Shown here: in pieces, positions 43,515 to 52,408 of the stretch
Layout of the letters: every line of letters begins with the position of its first letter
How positions within the stretch are numbered: the stretch's first letter is position 1
Origin: Mucilaginibacter sp.
GTDB taxonomy: Bacteria; Bacteroidota; Bacteroidia; Sphingobacteriales; Sphingobacteriaceae
Direction of reading: 5' to 3'
DNA: 64,000 bases
NCBI GenBank assembly: GCA_030445275.1
Contig: JAUCSE010000079.1
Coordinates: forward strand, 1 to 64,000
Position numbers and translations under genes: made by a program
The notes under the pieces: generated by a model
What the model was told of the DNA's origin: nothing
The model's database searches: none
The model's input: the letters and a program-made list of their open reading frames with translations, nothing else

Positions 43515-44654
43515 ATGTCACCAAATAAACGATTAAAAGTAGGCCAGGGTCAGATCAGCGGATACATATCCATTTTCTTGGCCATATTAGTGCTGCTAGG
43601 CATATTATGTTTCCGGTATCCGGAGCAACTCACCACACCGGAGTTCAGGGAGATCTATACCAAAGAAAGCATGCAGATACTCATGGCTGCCGGTATTATA
43701 GCTTCCTTCTTTTTTGCTTTATTAAGCTTAATACTCAGCAAGAAAATTAAATGGGCCTTAACCGGTTCGACCATTGCCGGGGTAGCTATTTTGTTTGGCG
43801 CTTTTACCGTGGAGGGGCGGAATGTTGAAAAGGTAAGCTGGCATTTTGGTTTAGACTGGATGTTACTCGACCTGTTGTTGATGACGGCGATATTTATACC
43901 GCTTGAATTATTTTTCCCGAAGAATAAATCACAAACCAAATTTCATGAAGAATGGCGAACCGATCTGATGTATTTTGTGATCAGTCATTTATTTATCCAG
44001 TTTTTTGGTATTGTTACCCAGAAGCCAGCTGTATTGTTTTTCGGCTGGATAGGGCTGGATAAAATTCATTTATGGATACAAAGCCTGCCTTTTATTGCGG
44101 CACTGTTCCTGGCTTTTTTTACTACAGATCTGTTTCAGTATTGGGCGCACCGTTTTTTTCATACCCGGGTTTATCTGTGGCGCTTTCACTCCATACATCA
44201 CTCCACCAAAAGTATGGATTGGCTTGCGGGCAGCCGTACCCATTTTATGGATATATTTTTTACCAGGGCCATGACCTTTATCCCGCTGTATGTGCTAGGT
44301 TTTTCAACCACGGTTTTTAACGTGTATATTATTTTTATAGCTATACACGCGGTGCTGATACATGCCAATACCCGTGTTAATTTTGGCTTTTTAAAATATA
44401 TTTTCACCACACCGCAATACCATCACTGGCACCATTGCGAGGACCCTAAATACTACGGTCACAACTTCGCTTCGATATTTCCTTTTATCGATTGGATCTT
44501 TGGTACTTATTATTTGCCAGGTAAAAAATGGCCCGCAGGCACAGGAGTACATGAAGCCCAGTATCCTAAAGGTTTCCTTAAGCAATCGGTTTATCCATTT
44601 ACAAAAAGCCCTTTTGATACGGATCTGAATATGGATGAGCGGAGTGACAGATGA
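43515..44654 (+). CDS. Sterol desaturase/fatty acid hydroxylase family membrane protein
   Basis: A 379-residue integral membrane di-iron enzyme. The histidine clusters are complete: 'YWAHRFFHT', 'WRFHSIHHSTKSMDW', 'IHANTRVNFG' preceded by His, and 'YHHWHHCED'. Two or three extra N-terminal helices (residues 15-115) precede the desaturase core. Members hydroxylate or desaturate lipids such as sterols, fatty acids or carotenoids; in Bacteroidota a lipid hydroxylase role is most likely. A solo IS110-like end follows the stop codon within 5 bases, so the natural 3' region may be altered. Confidence 0.9.
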   Translation: MSPNKRLKVGQGQISGYISIFLAILVLLGILCFRYPEQLTTPEFREIYTKESMQILMAAGIIASFFFALLSLILSKKIKWALTGSTIAGVAILFGAFTVEGRNVEKVSWHFGLDWMLLDLLLMTAIFIPLELFFPKNKSQTKFHEEWRTDLMYFVISHLFIQFFGIVTQKPAVLFFGWIGLDKIHLWIQSLPFIAALFLAFFTTDLFQYWAHRFFHTRVYLWRFHSIHHSTKSMDWLAGSRTHFMDIFFTRAMTFIPLYVLGFSTTVFNVYIIFIAIHAVLIHANTRVNFGFLKYIFTTPQYHHWHHCEDPKYYGHNFASIFPFIDWIFGTYYLPGKKWPAGTGVHEAQYPKGFLKQSVYPFTKSPFDTDLNMDERSDR

Positions 44655-44658
44655 TCGT

Positions 44659-44700
44659 AGCTTGAAAGACTGTAAGTAGCACCCACATTTGTTATAGAAA
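44659..44700 (+). repeat. Solo relative of the IS110-type right end
   Basis: TAGCTTGAAAGACTGTAAG then TAGCACCCA...TTGTTATAGAAAAGTAA matches the right-end segment at 41460-41503 (AGCTGCCAAAACTGTAGA then TAGCACCCA...TTGTTCCAAGAGAACGTA). No transposase is attached. It may be the trace of an older insertion, or a conserved RNA segment. The 9-bp closing arm found downstream in the full element is missing here. Confidence 0.5.
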
Positions 44701-44730
44701 AGTAATTAAGCCAACTTCATTTTATAAATG

Positions 44731-44752
44731 AATGAATATTCATTTATATTTG
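44731..44752 (+). promoter_or_regulatory. TetR operator overlapping a TAnnTTTG promoter
   Basis: AATGAATATTCATT at 44731-44744 is a perfect 14-bp palindrome, followed directly by the -7 box TATATTTG at 44745-44752. The TetR start codon is 16 bases after the box. A dimer on the palindrome would block RNA polymerase, giving self-repression. Confidence 0.8.
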
Positions 44753-44767
44753 TATCGATATATAATT

Positions 44768-45358
44768 ATGCGTACAAGAGATATAGATAAAGAGCAACTG
44801 GTAAAGCAAAAAGCCATTGAAAGTATAGTGAAAAGTGGTTTCGAAGGTTTTAGTATGAACAAGCTGGCTAAAGCGTGCCATATCTCGGTTGCAACGCTGT
44901 ATATCTATTATAAAGATCGCGATGATCTGATCATTAAGATAGCCCAGGAAGAGGGTTTGCGAATGGCCGAAACCATGCTTCAGAATTTTGACACAGAAGC
45001 CTCATTTGAAGCAGGCTTGCGGGTGCAATGGGAAAACCGCTTTAACTATATGATGAATAACCCATTGATCAGTGTGTTTTTTGAGCAGTTAAGGAGTTCA
45101 ACCTACCATGCTCAGTTTATGGAAACGTTCAAGGCCCATTTTGAACCGGCTATCAAACAATTTATGCATAATGCGCTGGATAGAGGAGAAATTAACAGAA
45201 TGTCGTTAGAGGTATACTGGTCAATAGCGTTTGCACCGCTTTACGCGCTTATCCGTTTTCATAACGAAGGGCAAAGTATAGGTGGCATACCTTTTAAAAT
45301 TTCGGACGAGATACTATGGGCCACGTTTGATTATGTTGTTAAAGCGCTAAAAAAATAG
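44768..45358 (+). CDS. TetR-family transcriptional regulator
   Basis: A 196-residue repressor. The N-terminal helix-turn-helix ('SGFEGFSMNKLAKACHISVA', 'TLYIYYKDRDDLI', about residues 16-60) is standard for TetR; the rest is a helical ligand pocket with a C-terminal TetR_C-like region. An ATG at 44732 is in frame but lies in the operator and before the promoter's start site, so ATG 44768 ('MRTRDIDKEQ') is chosen. The HMA-like and MFS genes follow on the same strand, within 45 and 5 bp, so efflux of an inducing compound is the likely regulated function. Confidence 0.92.
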   Translation: MRTRDIDKEQLVKQKAIESIVKSGFEGFSMNKLAKACHISVATLYIYYKDRDDLIIKIAQEEGLRMAETMLQNFDTEASFEAGLRVQWENRFNYMMNNPLISVFFEQLRSSTYHAQFMETFKAHFEPAIKQFMHNALDRGEINRMSLEVYWSIAFAPLYALIRFHNEGQSIGGIPFKISDEILWATFDYVVKALKK

Positions 45359-45401
45359 CGTGTTTTTTTGATCAGTTAAATAAGTGAGTATTTATTTATT
45401 A

Positions 45402-45626
45402 ATGGAAAATTTTGATCACATCTTATTATTTAAAACAAACTGCAAAACAACTGCAGATAAACAACTGCTGCAATCTTTACTGAAAAAGCAGGAAGGGGTT
45501 GATGAGTGGAACCTTGACCTGGAAGATTGTGATTGTGTACTGAGGATAATTACTTATACACTCAATCAGGAATGTATCATTGAATTACTAAACAATAACG
45601 GCTACGAGTGCTGTAAACTAATATAA
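45402..45626 (+). CDS. Small HMA-like protein lacking CxxC, paralogue of the 35149 gene
   Basis: A 74-residue protein. 'HILLFKTNCKTTADKQLLQS' (strand one, loop and helix one), 'EWNLDLEDCDCVLRI' and 'CIIELLNNNGYECCKL' follow the HMA fold pattern. The sequence 'LEDCD-VLR' and the closing 'LN--G-(H/E)C' are shared with the 35149-35406 protein, showing common descent. The usual metal loop is replaced by 'NCKTTADK', with a single Cys. The frame opens with GTG at 45384, but ATG 45402 matches the paralogue's start. It is 4 bp before the MFS gene, so it could assist that transporter. Confidence 0.6.
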   Translation: MENFDHILLFKTNCKTTADKQLLQSLLKKQEGVDEWNLDLEDCDCVLRIITYTLNQECIIELLNNNGYECCKLI

Positions 45627-45630
45627 AAAA

Positions 45631-46911
45631 ATGGAAAAGCAGGAAATTACACCTTTTACAGGTTACCAAAAACTGGTTATACTTATTTTGACCCTTACAC
45701 AATTTACGGTGATACTTGATTTTATGATCATGTCACCTTTGGGAGATATGCTGATGAAATCAATGAACCTTAAGCCATCGGCATTTGGTATAGCCGTATC
45801 AGCTTATGCTTTTAGCGCAGGTATCTCCGGATTGCTTACCGCCGGTTTTGCCGATAAGTTCGATCGTAAAAAATTATTATTATTCTTTTACATCGGCTTT
45901 ATAGCAGGCACTGTATTATGCGGAATGGCACATACTTATCCGCTGCTTTTGGCCGCCCGTATCATTACCGGTTTGTTTGGTGGTGTTATCGGCTCCATAT
46001 CAATGGCTATCATTACAGATCTGTTTGCTTTGCAGCAACGCGGACGTGTAATGGGTTTTGTACAGATGGGTTTTGGAGCAAGCCAGGTATTGGGTATACC
46101 CATAGGTTTATATTTGGCTAACCACTGGGGCTGGGAAACTCCTTTCTTTTTAACTGCCGGAGTAGCAGGCATCATTGCCATAGTTATCATAGCAAGACTT
46201 AAGCCCCTTACGGCTCATTTGTTGGTGCAGCATGACCGGTCGGCATTTAAACATTTATGGCATACGGTTGCCAAACAAGATTACCGGATTGGTTTCGCGG
46301 CTACCGCGTTACTTTCCATAGGTGGTTTTATGATGATGCCCTTTGGCAGCGCTTTCGCTATTAATAACCTGCATGTATCTAACCAGCAATTACCGTTATT
46401 GTTTATGATCTCAGGCGTTAGCTCATTGGTTGTTATGCCGTTAATAGGTCGCCTGAGCGATAAGATTAGTAAGTTTAAACTATTTACCATTGCCTCAATC
46501 TGGATGGTGGTAATGTGTGTACTATATACCAACCTGTCTGTAACACCATTCTTTCTGGTAGTCATATTTAATATATTAATGATGATGGGTGTCATGAGCC
46601 GGATGATCCCTTCCTCCGCTTTAACCAGCGGCGTTCCTGAAATGGAGGATCGTGGGGCGTTTATGAGCATTAATGCTTCCATGCAGCAAATTGCCGGTGG
46701 GGTAGCCGCTGCCGCCGCCGGAATGATCGTTGTACAGCAAAGCAAATATAGCCCGTTAGAACATTATGATACTGTGGGATATGTGATTGTGGTGATAACT
46801 GTGTGTAGTATTTTGCTCATGAAAAGGGTAAGTGATATGGTTGATAGAAAAGCAAAAGCAAATCCCGCTATTATTAAGCAGGATGAGGTAGTTATCAGTG
46901 AAGGGTTTTAA
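45631..46911 (+). CDS. MFS transporter, drug-efflux (DHA1) type
   Basis: A 426-residue twelve-helix inner-membrane transporter. Loop 2-3 carries 'GFADKFDRKKLLLF', the MFS motif A; helix 1 has 'TQFTVILDFMIMSPLGDMLM', the DHA-type opening with an acidic residue in the membrane; helix 5 has 'GFGASQVLGIPIGLYL' (motif C-like, antiporter signature). It probably exports a small toxic compound with protons. It is the last gene of the TetR cassette and starts 4 bp after the HMA-like stop. Confidence 0.92.
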   Translation: MEKQEITPFTGYQKLVILILTLTQFTVILDFMIMSPLGDMLMKSMNLKPSAFGIAVSAYAFSAGISGLLTAGFADKFDRKKLLLFFYIGFIAGTVLCGMAHTYPLLLAARIITGLFGGVIGSISMAIITDLFALQQRGRVMGFVQMGFGASQVLGIPIGLYLANHWGWETPFFLTAGVAGIIAIVIIARLKPLTAHLLVQHDRSAFKHLWHTVAKQDYRIGFAATALLSIGGFMMMPFGSAFAINNLHVSNQQLPLLFMISGVSSLVVMPLIGRLSDKISKFKLFTIASIWMVVMCVLYTNLSVTPFFLVVIFNILMMMGVMSRMIPSSALTSGVPEMEDRGAFMSINASMQQIAGGVAAAAAGMIVVQQSKYSPLEHYDTVGYVIVVITVCSILLMKRVSDMVDRKAKANPAIIKQDEVVISEGF

Positions 46912-47016
46912 CAATTTGTTATAATTTGACGGATAGAACTTAATGGGCTTACGGGCAGCATGCTTGCGAATTAATTGATAGTATTGCTCAATTGTTTTGA
47001 CTGGTTTTAAATAATG

Positions 47017-47047
47017 TTGTTTAGAATCATTTTAAATAATACTTTTG
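47017..47047 (+). promoter_or_regulatory. Promoter with Fur-like box before the siderophore receptor
   Basis: TTG at 47017-47019 and TACTTTTG at 47040-47047 are spaced 20 bp, the Bacteroidota promoter layout. Between them TTTAGAATCATTTTAAA (47020-47036) is a 17-bp palindrome with one mismatched pair, close to Fur boxes described for this phylum. Iron-loaded Fur on this site would block transcription. Confidence 0.65.
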
Positions 47048-47071
47048 CGACAAATCTCTAAAAAGTAAGCT

Positions 47072-49486
47072 ATGATTAAAAAACTACCCTATGGCATCCT
47101 GCTGTTCTTATTTTCTGCTTCTGTGTCATTTGCGCAAACCGGCAGTATCAGCGGTTCTGTTAAAACGGCTGACGGTAAGCCTGCCGATTTAGTAAGTATT
47201 GCCGTTAAAGGCACAGCTAAAGGATCGTTGACCAACAAAAGCGGCGCTTTCCTGATCAAAAATATCCAGGCAGGTTCACGTACGGTAGTAGCTACTTTTA
47301 TAGGGCTCGAAAAGCAGGAGCAAACGGTTGTAGTAAAAGCCGGTGACACCGTAACTGTTAATTTTATGCTGAAAGAAAATTCGTCACAGTTACAAGAGGT
47401 TATTGTATCCACTAAAAAATCAAATAAATTAAATACTGTAGTGGCCAAAATGCCACTTAAAAACCTGGAAAACGCACAGGTTTACAATACGGTTTCGTCC
47501 GAAATAATAAAGCAACAGGGTATTACCACTTATGATGACGCGTTGCGTAACGTTCCTGGAATCACTAAAACATGGCCTTCAACCGGCAGAGCAACTGATG
47601 GCGGTGCTTATTTTGCGCTGCGGGGTTTTGATGCTCAACCATTGCTGGTCAATGGCTTACCGGGATTAACCAGCGGTACCCTTGACCTTGCCGATGTGGA
47701 AGAAATTCAGGTGATTAAAGGTCCTTCGGCTACCTTGTTTGGTGGAAGTACCTATAGTTATGGTGGTATGATTAATACCATTACCAAGAAGCCTTATTTT
47801 ACAACAGGTGGCGAAGTAAGTTATAATATTGGCAGTTTTGGTTTAAACCGGGTTACTGCCGATGTTAACACCCCTTTAAGCAAAACAGAAAAAATAGCAT
47901 TGCGGGTAAATACAGCTTATCATACCGAAAATAGTTTTCAGGATGCCGGGTTTAAAAAATCATTTTTTATAGCGCCCGCCCTTGTTTACGAAGTTAATGA
48001 TAAGCTTACTTTTAATGTTTTGGCCGAAATTATGGAAGAAACACGAGCTGTGGCTCCGGTATTTTTTCAATCAAACCGGATAGATCCGCTTGCTTTTACT
48101 ACCGTACAAGCGCTTAACCTGGATCCTAAGCTCTCTTTTACCAGTAATGATCTGACAATAAAAAATCCGAGGTTTAATTTGCAGGCACAAATGACCTACA
48201 AAATATCCAGTCAGTGGACTTCACAAACTATCCTTTCCAGAGGGTCAGTAAAATCAGACGGGATATATACTTATATTTATGGTAATAAGGCCGGCGACAA
48301 TTATTTTAACCAAATCTTCCACAAAGAAAATCAAACAACTAACACTACCGATATTCAACAAAACTTCAACGGCGATTTCAAGATAGGCAACATGAGGAAC
48401 CGTTTACTGGTAGGGCTTGATTATTTTAGCCGTAATGTTATTAATAATGGTTCGGGATACGCGTTTGGCCGAAGTGTAACCCCGCAGGGCGCAGTAAATT
48501 ACCTTGATCCTAGTTCCGGAGCTCCCCGTAACCCGGTGTATTTAACCATGGCTTCTGTTGATAGCTTATTAGCAGGTACCGAGCCAGCTAAAATTAACAC
48601 TACTAATAGTTCATACAGCGCTTACGCATCTGACGTTATTAATTTTACGCCCGGATTAATGGCTATGCTAAGTTTAAGAGCCGATCATTTTGTAGCACAA
48701 GGTGATAAAAGTGATCCAACAGCCAACTTTAATCAAAATGCTTTATCGCAAAAACTGGGTTTGGTTTATCAGCCTGTGATTGATAAGGTGTCGCTTTTTG
48801 TAAACTATATGAATGCGTTCATCAATGTGGCACCATCTGCAATAACTGATGCCAGTGGCACCACTACAGGTGTGCAGGCATTTAAACCAGAGCACGCCAA
48901 CCAGCTGGAGTTTGGTGTTAAAACAAATTTAATTAACGATAAGCTAAACATCACCGCATCCTATTATGATATTAAAGTGGGCAACAGGGTATATACTGAT
49001 GCAAATAACAACTCCATTCAGGGTGGAAAGCTAAGCAGTAAAGGTTTTGAGCTGGATATGAACGCTAACCCTGCTCCGGGACTAAATATTTTGGCCGGCT
49101 ATAGTCATAATTCATCAAAAGTGATTGAAGGGGCCGGAACCGATTTTTATAACCAGCCCGGTAAACAGACGGGTGGCAATGGTCCGCAGGATCTGGCAAA
49201 CCTTTGGGCAACGTATAAGTTTACCAAGGGCAATTTAAAAAACTTTGGGCTTGGCGTTGGCGGTAATTATGCTGGTGTATATAAAGTAATTGATAGCGAT
49301 ATAACAGGATCCTTTAATCTGCCAGCTTATACCCTGGTAAACGCCAGTTTGTTTTATAATGCTGATACTTATAGGGTGACATTTAACCTCAATAACATTA
49401 CCAATAAACAATATTATACCGGTTATTGGTCAATTAATCCGCAACGATTAAGAAATTTTGCCCTAAGCTTTGCTTATAAGTTTTAA
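47072..49486 (+). CDS. TonB-dependent siderophore receptor
   Basis: An 804-residue outer-membrane receptor. The signal peptide ends 'SVSFAQ'; a carboxypeptidase-regulatory-like domain (about residues 25-105, 'GSISGSVKTADGKPADLVS') follows. The plug (about 125-255) has 'DDALRNVPGITKTWPS', 'FALRGFDAQPLLVNGLPG' and 'IQVIKGPSATLFGGS', typical of siderophore rather than SusC transporters. The 22-strand barrel ends 'RNFALSFAYKF'. It should import ferric siderophores, and the Fur-like box in its promoter supports this. A strong terminator follows at 49512, so it is transcribed alone. Confidence 0.94.
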   Translation: MIKKLPYGILLFLFSASVSFAQTGSISGSVKTADGKPADLVSIAVKGTAKGSLTNKSGAFLIKNIQAGSRTVVATFIGLEKQEQTVVVKAGDTVTVNFMLKENSSQLQEVIVSTKKSNKLNTVVAKMPLKNLENAQVYNTVSSEIIKQQGITTYDDALRNVPGITKTWPSTGRATDGGAYFALRGFDAQPLLVNGLPGLTSGTLDLADVEEIQVIKGPSATLFGGSTYSYGGMINTITKKPYFTTGGEVSYNIGSFGLNRVTADVNTPLSKTEKIALRVNTAYHTENSFQDAGFKKSFFIAPALVYEVNDKLTFNVLAEIMEETRAVAPVFFQSNRIDPLAFTTVQALNLDPKLSFTSNDLTIKNPRFNLQAQMTYKISSQWTSQTILSRGSVKSDGIYTYIYGNKAGDNYFNQIFHKENQTTNTTDIQQNFNGDFKIGNMRNRLLVGLDYFSRNVINNGSGYAFGRSVTPQGAVNYLDPSSGAPRNPVYLTMASVDSLLAGTEPAKINTTNSSYSAYASDVINFTPGLMAMLSLRADHFVAQGDKSDPTANFNQNALSQKLGLVYQPVIDKVSLFVNYMNAFINVAPSAITDASGTTTGVQAFKPEHANQLEFGVKTNLINDKLNITASYYDIKVGNRVYTDANNNSIQGGKLSSKGFELDMNANPAPGLNILAGYSHNSSKVIEGAGTDFYNQPGKQTGGNGPQDLANLWATYKFTKGNLKNFGLGVGGNYAGVYKVIDSDITGSFNLPAYTLVNASLFYNADTYRVTFNLNNITNKQYYTGYWSINPQRLRNFALSFAYKF

Positions 49487-49511
49487 ACAGGAGCTGTTAA
49501 ATCAAACCATT

Positions 49512-49547
49512 AAGAAAGGCCCGGTATTTTCATATCGGGCCTTTCTT
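49512..49547 (+). terminator. Terminator after the siderophore receptor
   Basis: AAGAAAGGCCCGGTA and TATCGGGCCTTTCTT form a 15-bp stem with one mismatch, followed by GTTT. It lies 26 bases after the stop codon. Confidence 0.88.
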
Positions 49548-49803
49548 GTTTCTAAATATCTAATGTCCTGCTGCCTGGTTCATTGATCTCACATACATCA
49601 TCTCTAAAGCCTTTTGCTGTACCTATAGCCCCAGATTGGGTTTTACGCTTCATATCACGTAAAATTACGGTACTAGTTTACGTAGATATCCCGCTTAATT
49701 TTTCTTGTTAGTTATACAATTTTGCCACTTGTTAAGGATGTAGCTGCTGTAGCCTGCGAGTCTGATAAATGCTCCTCCTTTGATACCTTAATTATTTAAC
49801 TGC
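49548..49803. other. Gap with a possible 33-residue minus-strand reading frame
   Basis: The minus strand at 49552-49653 is open for 33 codons from ATG ('MKRKTQSGAIGTAKGFRDD' at its start) and ends just before the terminator. Its composition is protein-like, but no ribosome site or family is recognised, so it may be a gene remnant. Nothing else is seen before the lipoprotein gene. Confidence 0.25.
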
Positions 49804-50601
49804 GTGAAAAAAATTGATTACCTATTGTTTGTAATTGCTTCAGTTCTTTTAACCGTTGCTATTCTTTTGGCTACAGGTTGCAAAAAAGATGAAAAGAGGA
49901 TAGATCGATCCGGGACATTTTATGGATCCGTTGTTCAGCTTGGTCAGGGTACTGTCCGTTCTTTTATAACATTGAATACTTCAGGGAATCCCGAAACCAT
50001 AGGCATGAAATTCTCTGCCTCTTCATTAATTGCGTTACCTACCGATACCACCAAAGAGTGGGAATACATGCTTGAACTGCCCGAGCAGGCTGTGGCCACA
50101 GGCTTTAACCATCTTGCGGTTGACTGGAACCCGGTGGGCCATGATCCAAAACCCATTTACGGTTCGCCTCACTTTGACTTTCATTTTTACAGGATAACAA
50201 AAGAAGAGCAGGCAGAGGTGATTCCCGGACCTGATACCGTGTCAGTTCTTGCTGATTATATTCCGCAGGATTATATTTCGGGTGTAATTGCCGTTCCGGG
50301 TATGGATGATCATTGGGTTGATTCAAAAGCGCCTGAGTTTAACGGTCAGAAATTCACTAACACTTTTATTTATGGCTTTTATCGTGGTCAGTTAACTTTC
50401 ATGGAACCCATGGCTTCACTGGCATGGTTGCGGACCAAGCCTGATGTCAGGATCAATATCAAACAACCAAATTATTTTCAGAAAGAGGGTTATTATCCTA
50501 CGGTTTCACATATCTGGTATGATGCAAGTACAAAGGAATACATCATGGCTCTTGAAGGCTTACAATGGGAAGATGCTTATGAAGGCGATAATAATGATTA
50601 A
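49804..50601 (+). CDS. DUF5602/TTHB210-like lipoprotein
   Basis: A 265-residue lipoprotein beginning with GTG; the lipobox 'LATGC' gives Cys26. The central motif 'GSPHFDFHFYRITKEEQ' with three histidines or aspartates is the mark of the TTHB210-like (DUF5602) domain, a metal-associated beta-rich fold. A second conserved part 'MDDHWVDSKAPEFNGQKF' adds His and Asp. Function is unknown; a periplasmic metal-binding or stress-related role is possible. A terminator follows at 50654. No operon partner is evident. Confidence 0.75.
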   Translation: MKKIDYLLFVIASVLLTVAILLATGCKKDEKRIDRSGTFYGSVVQLGQGTVRSFITLNTSGNPETIGMKFSASSLIALPTDTTKEWEYMLELPEQAVATGFNHLAVDWNPVGHDPKPIYGSPHFDFHFYRITKEEQAEVIPGPDTVSVLADYIPQDYISGVIAVPGMDDHWVDSKAPEFNGQKFTNTFIYGFYRGQLTFMEPMASLAWLRTKPDVRINIKQPNYFQKEGYYPTVSHIWYDASTKEYIMALEGLQWEDAYEGDNND

Positions 50602-50653
50602 ATATTTCTGATTTAGGATACATTATATGGCCTTCTTAGTTTGATAGAACTAT

Positions 50654-50690
50654 AAAGCCTGATGTAAACGGATCAGGCTTTGTTGTTTTT
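50654..50690 (+). terminator. Terminator after the DUF5602-like gene
   Basis: AAAGCCTGAT and ATCAGGCTTT form a perfect 10-bp stem around GTAAACGG, followed by GTTGTTTTTTTT. Confidence 0.88.
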
Positions 50691-50833
50691 TTTGTTACCT
50701 GTTGCTTGCTTGAGCTGCCCCATTTTTTCATAAAATAAAATACCTGGATTTTTATCATTTAAACGTTAAATCTCTATCACTTTTATCTATAACAGATAGG
50801 AATTAATGATTTTTTTCATGCACTAAATGCCTC

Positions 50834-50841
50834 TACATTTG
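50834..50841 (+). promoter_or_regulatory. -7 box of the catalase operon
   Basis: TACATTTG fits the TAnnTTTG consensus and lies 21 bases before the catalase start codon. No clear TTTG -33 element is at the right distance, so the promoter may need an activator. An imperfect CTAT...ATAG pair is present 35-45 bases upstream. Confidence 0.45.
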
Positions 50842-50862
50842 GGCTCATCATAACAAAATCAT

Positions 50863-52392
50863 ATGCGTTTTAAACTTTCTTCTATCTTATTTTTTTCATT
50901 ATTTACGGGTGTTGTTTATGCCCAGCAAAAGCCGCTAACTACCAACGGAGGTGCCCCGGTTGGTGATAACCAAAATTCAAAAACTGTGGGGAACAATGGC
51001 CCCGTATTATTGGAAGATGTTAATTTAATAGAAAAACTGGCTTCTTTTGACAGGGAGCGTATCCCCGAGCGTGTAGTACATCCCAGAGGTGCAGGTGCAT
51101 ATGGCGAATTTATAAGCGCCGGTGATTTCTCGGCTTATACTAAAGCTTCACTTTTTTCAGCAAAAGGGAAAACTACACTTGTATTCACCCGCTTCTCCAC
51201 GGTAATCAATAGCAAGGGTTCGCCCGAAACGTTAAGAGATCCGCGCGGATTTGCTGTGAAGTTTTATACAGACCAGGGTAATTATGATATTGTAGGCAAT
51301 AATCTTCCTATATTTTTTATTCGTGATGCTATTAAGTTTCCTGATATGGTGCATTCATTAAAACCATCGCCAATAACCAACAGACAGGATGCTACCCGTT
51401 ATTTTGATTTCTTTTCCAATGTACCCGAATCAACCCACATGATAACCCGCCTTTATACCAATCTTGGTATCCCGGCCAATTATCGTCAGATGGACGGATC
51501 AAGTGTACACGCGTTTAAATGGATTAATGAGAAAGGTGAAGTTACCTATGTAAAATATACCTGGAAAAGTATGCAGGGCGTAAAGGGCCTTACTAGCGAA
51601 GAGGCTGCAGCGGTACAGGCAAAAGACTTTCAGAGTGCAACACATGATCTTTATGACAATATCCAGAAAGCAAATTTCCCGTCGTGGGAATTGTATGTGC
51701 AGATGCTTAAACCTGCAGATTTTGAAAAACTGGACTTTAACCCGCTTGATCCTACCAAAATATGGCCCGAGAAAGATGTTAAAATGGTGCTGATTGGTAA
51801 AATGACCTTGAATAAATGGCCCGGTAACTTTTTTGAAGAAGTAGAACAGTCTGCATTTTCTCCGGGTACACTGGTACCGGGTATTGAACCATCAGAAGAT
51901 AAACTGTTGCAGGGGCGTCTTTTTGCTTATTTTGATACCCAGCGTTATCGTATCGGCGCAAATTTTCAATCACTGCCTGTTAATGCGCCAAAAGTACCTG
52001 TAAATTCTTATAACCAGGATGGGGTAATGAGTAACAGGCAAAAAGCCACAGATGTGAATTACCAGCCAAGCATCGTTGAAAAAGAATACAAAGACAATAG
52101 TAACTACAAATACTCATCAGCAAATTACAACAATGCCAGTACCGTACAGCATAAGATTGATAAGTCAAACGACTTTAAGCAAGCCGGCGATTTTTACCGG
52201 TCATTGCCTGAAACCGAGAAAGTAAATTTAGTAAAGAACCTTAGCGATGATCTGGCTGGTGTAACTAACCGGGACATTGTAATAAAAATGATAAGCCACT
52301 TTTATATGGCTGATACTGATTTTGGCAAAAGACTGGCTGCTACACTAAAAGTAACACGGGAAGAAGCTGAGGCTGCTTACAACAGCAAGTAA
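50863..52392 (+). CDS. Exported haem catalase
   Basis: A 509-residue monofunctional catalase with a signal peptide ('SLFTGVVYAQ'), so it works in the periplasm, unlike most catalases. The distal histidine is His73 in 'ERVVHPRGAGAYGEF', the distal asparagine is in 'IVGNNLPIFFIRDAIKFPD' (residues 146-147), and the proximal haem tyrosine is Tyr356 in 'RLFAYFDTQRYRIG'. The C-terminal helical part is complete; no flavodoxin-like extra domain is present, so it is a small-subunit type. A short glutamyl-tRNA reductase and an exported ankyrin gene follow. Ankyrin proteins beside catalase genes are known to support periplasmic catalase activity in Pseudomonas. Confidence 0.94.
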   Translation: MRFKLSSILFFSLFTGVVYAQQKPLTTNGGAPVGDNQNSKTVGNNGPVLLEDVNLIEKLASFDRERIPERVVHPRGAGAYGEFISAGDFSAYTKASLFSAKGKTTLVFTRFSTVINSKGSPETLRDPRGFAVKFYTDQGNYDIVGNNLPIFFIRDAIKFPDMVHSLKPSPITNRQDATRYFDFFSNVPESTHMITRLYTNLGIPANYRQMDGSSVHAFKWINEKGEVTYVKYTWKSMQGVKGLTSEEAAAVQAKDFQSATHDLYDNIQKANFPSWELYVQMLKPADFEKLDFNPLDPTKIWPEKDVKMVLIGKMTLNKWPGNFFEEVEQSAFSPGTLVPGIEPSEDKLLQGRLFAYFDTQRYRIGANFQSLPVNAPKVPVNSYNQDGVMSNRQKATDVNYQPSIVEKEYKDNSNYKYSSANYNNASTVQHKIDKSNDFKQAGDFYRSLPETEKVNLVKNLSDDLAGVTNRDIVIKMISHFYMADTDFGKRLAATLKVTREEAEAAYNSK

Positions 52393-52408
52393 TTATAAAT
52401 AATAATCA

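Noticed and set aside
49552..49653. Minus-strand frame of 33 codons with protein-like composition.
   Set aside because: Too short and without promoter or ribosome site evidence to call a gene.
50771..50801. Possible OxyR site before the catalase gene (CTAT...ATAG words).
   Set aside because: The spacing between the words (about 9 and 5 bases) does not match the OxyR pattern with 7-base spacing, and no OxyR gene is in the window.
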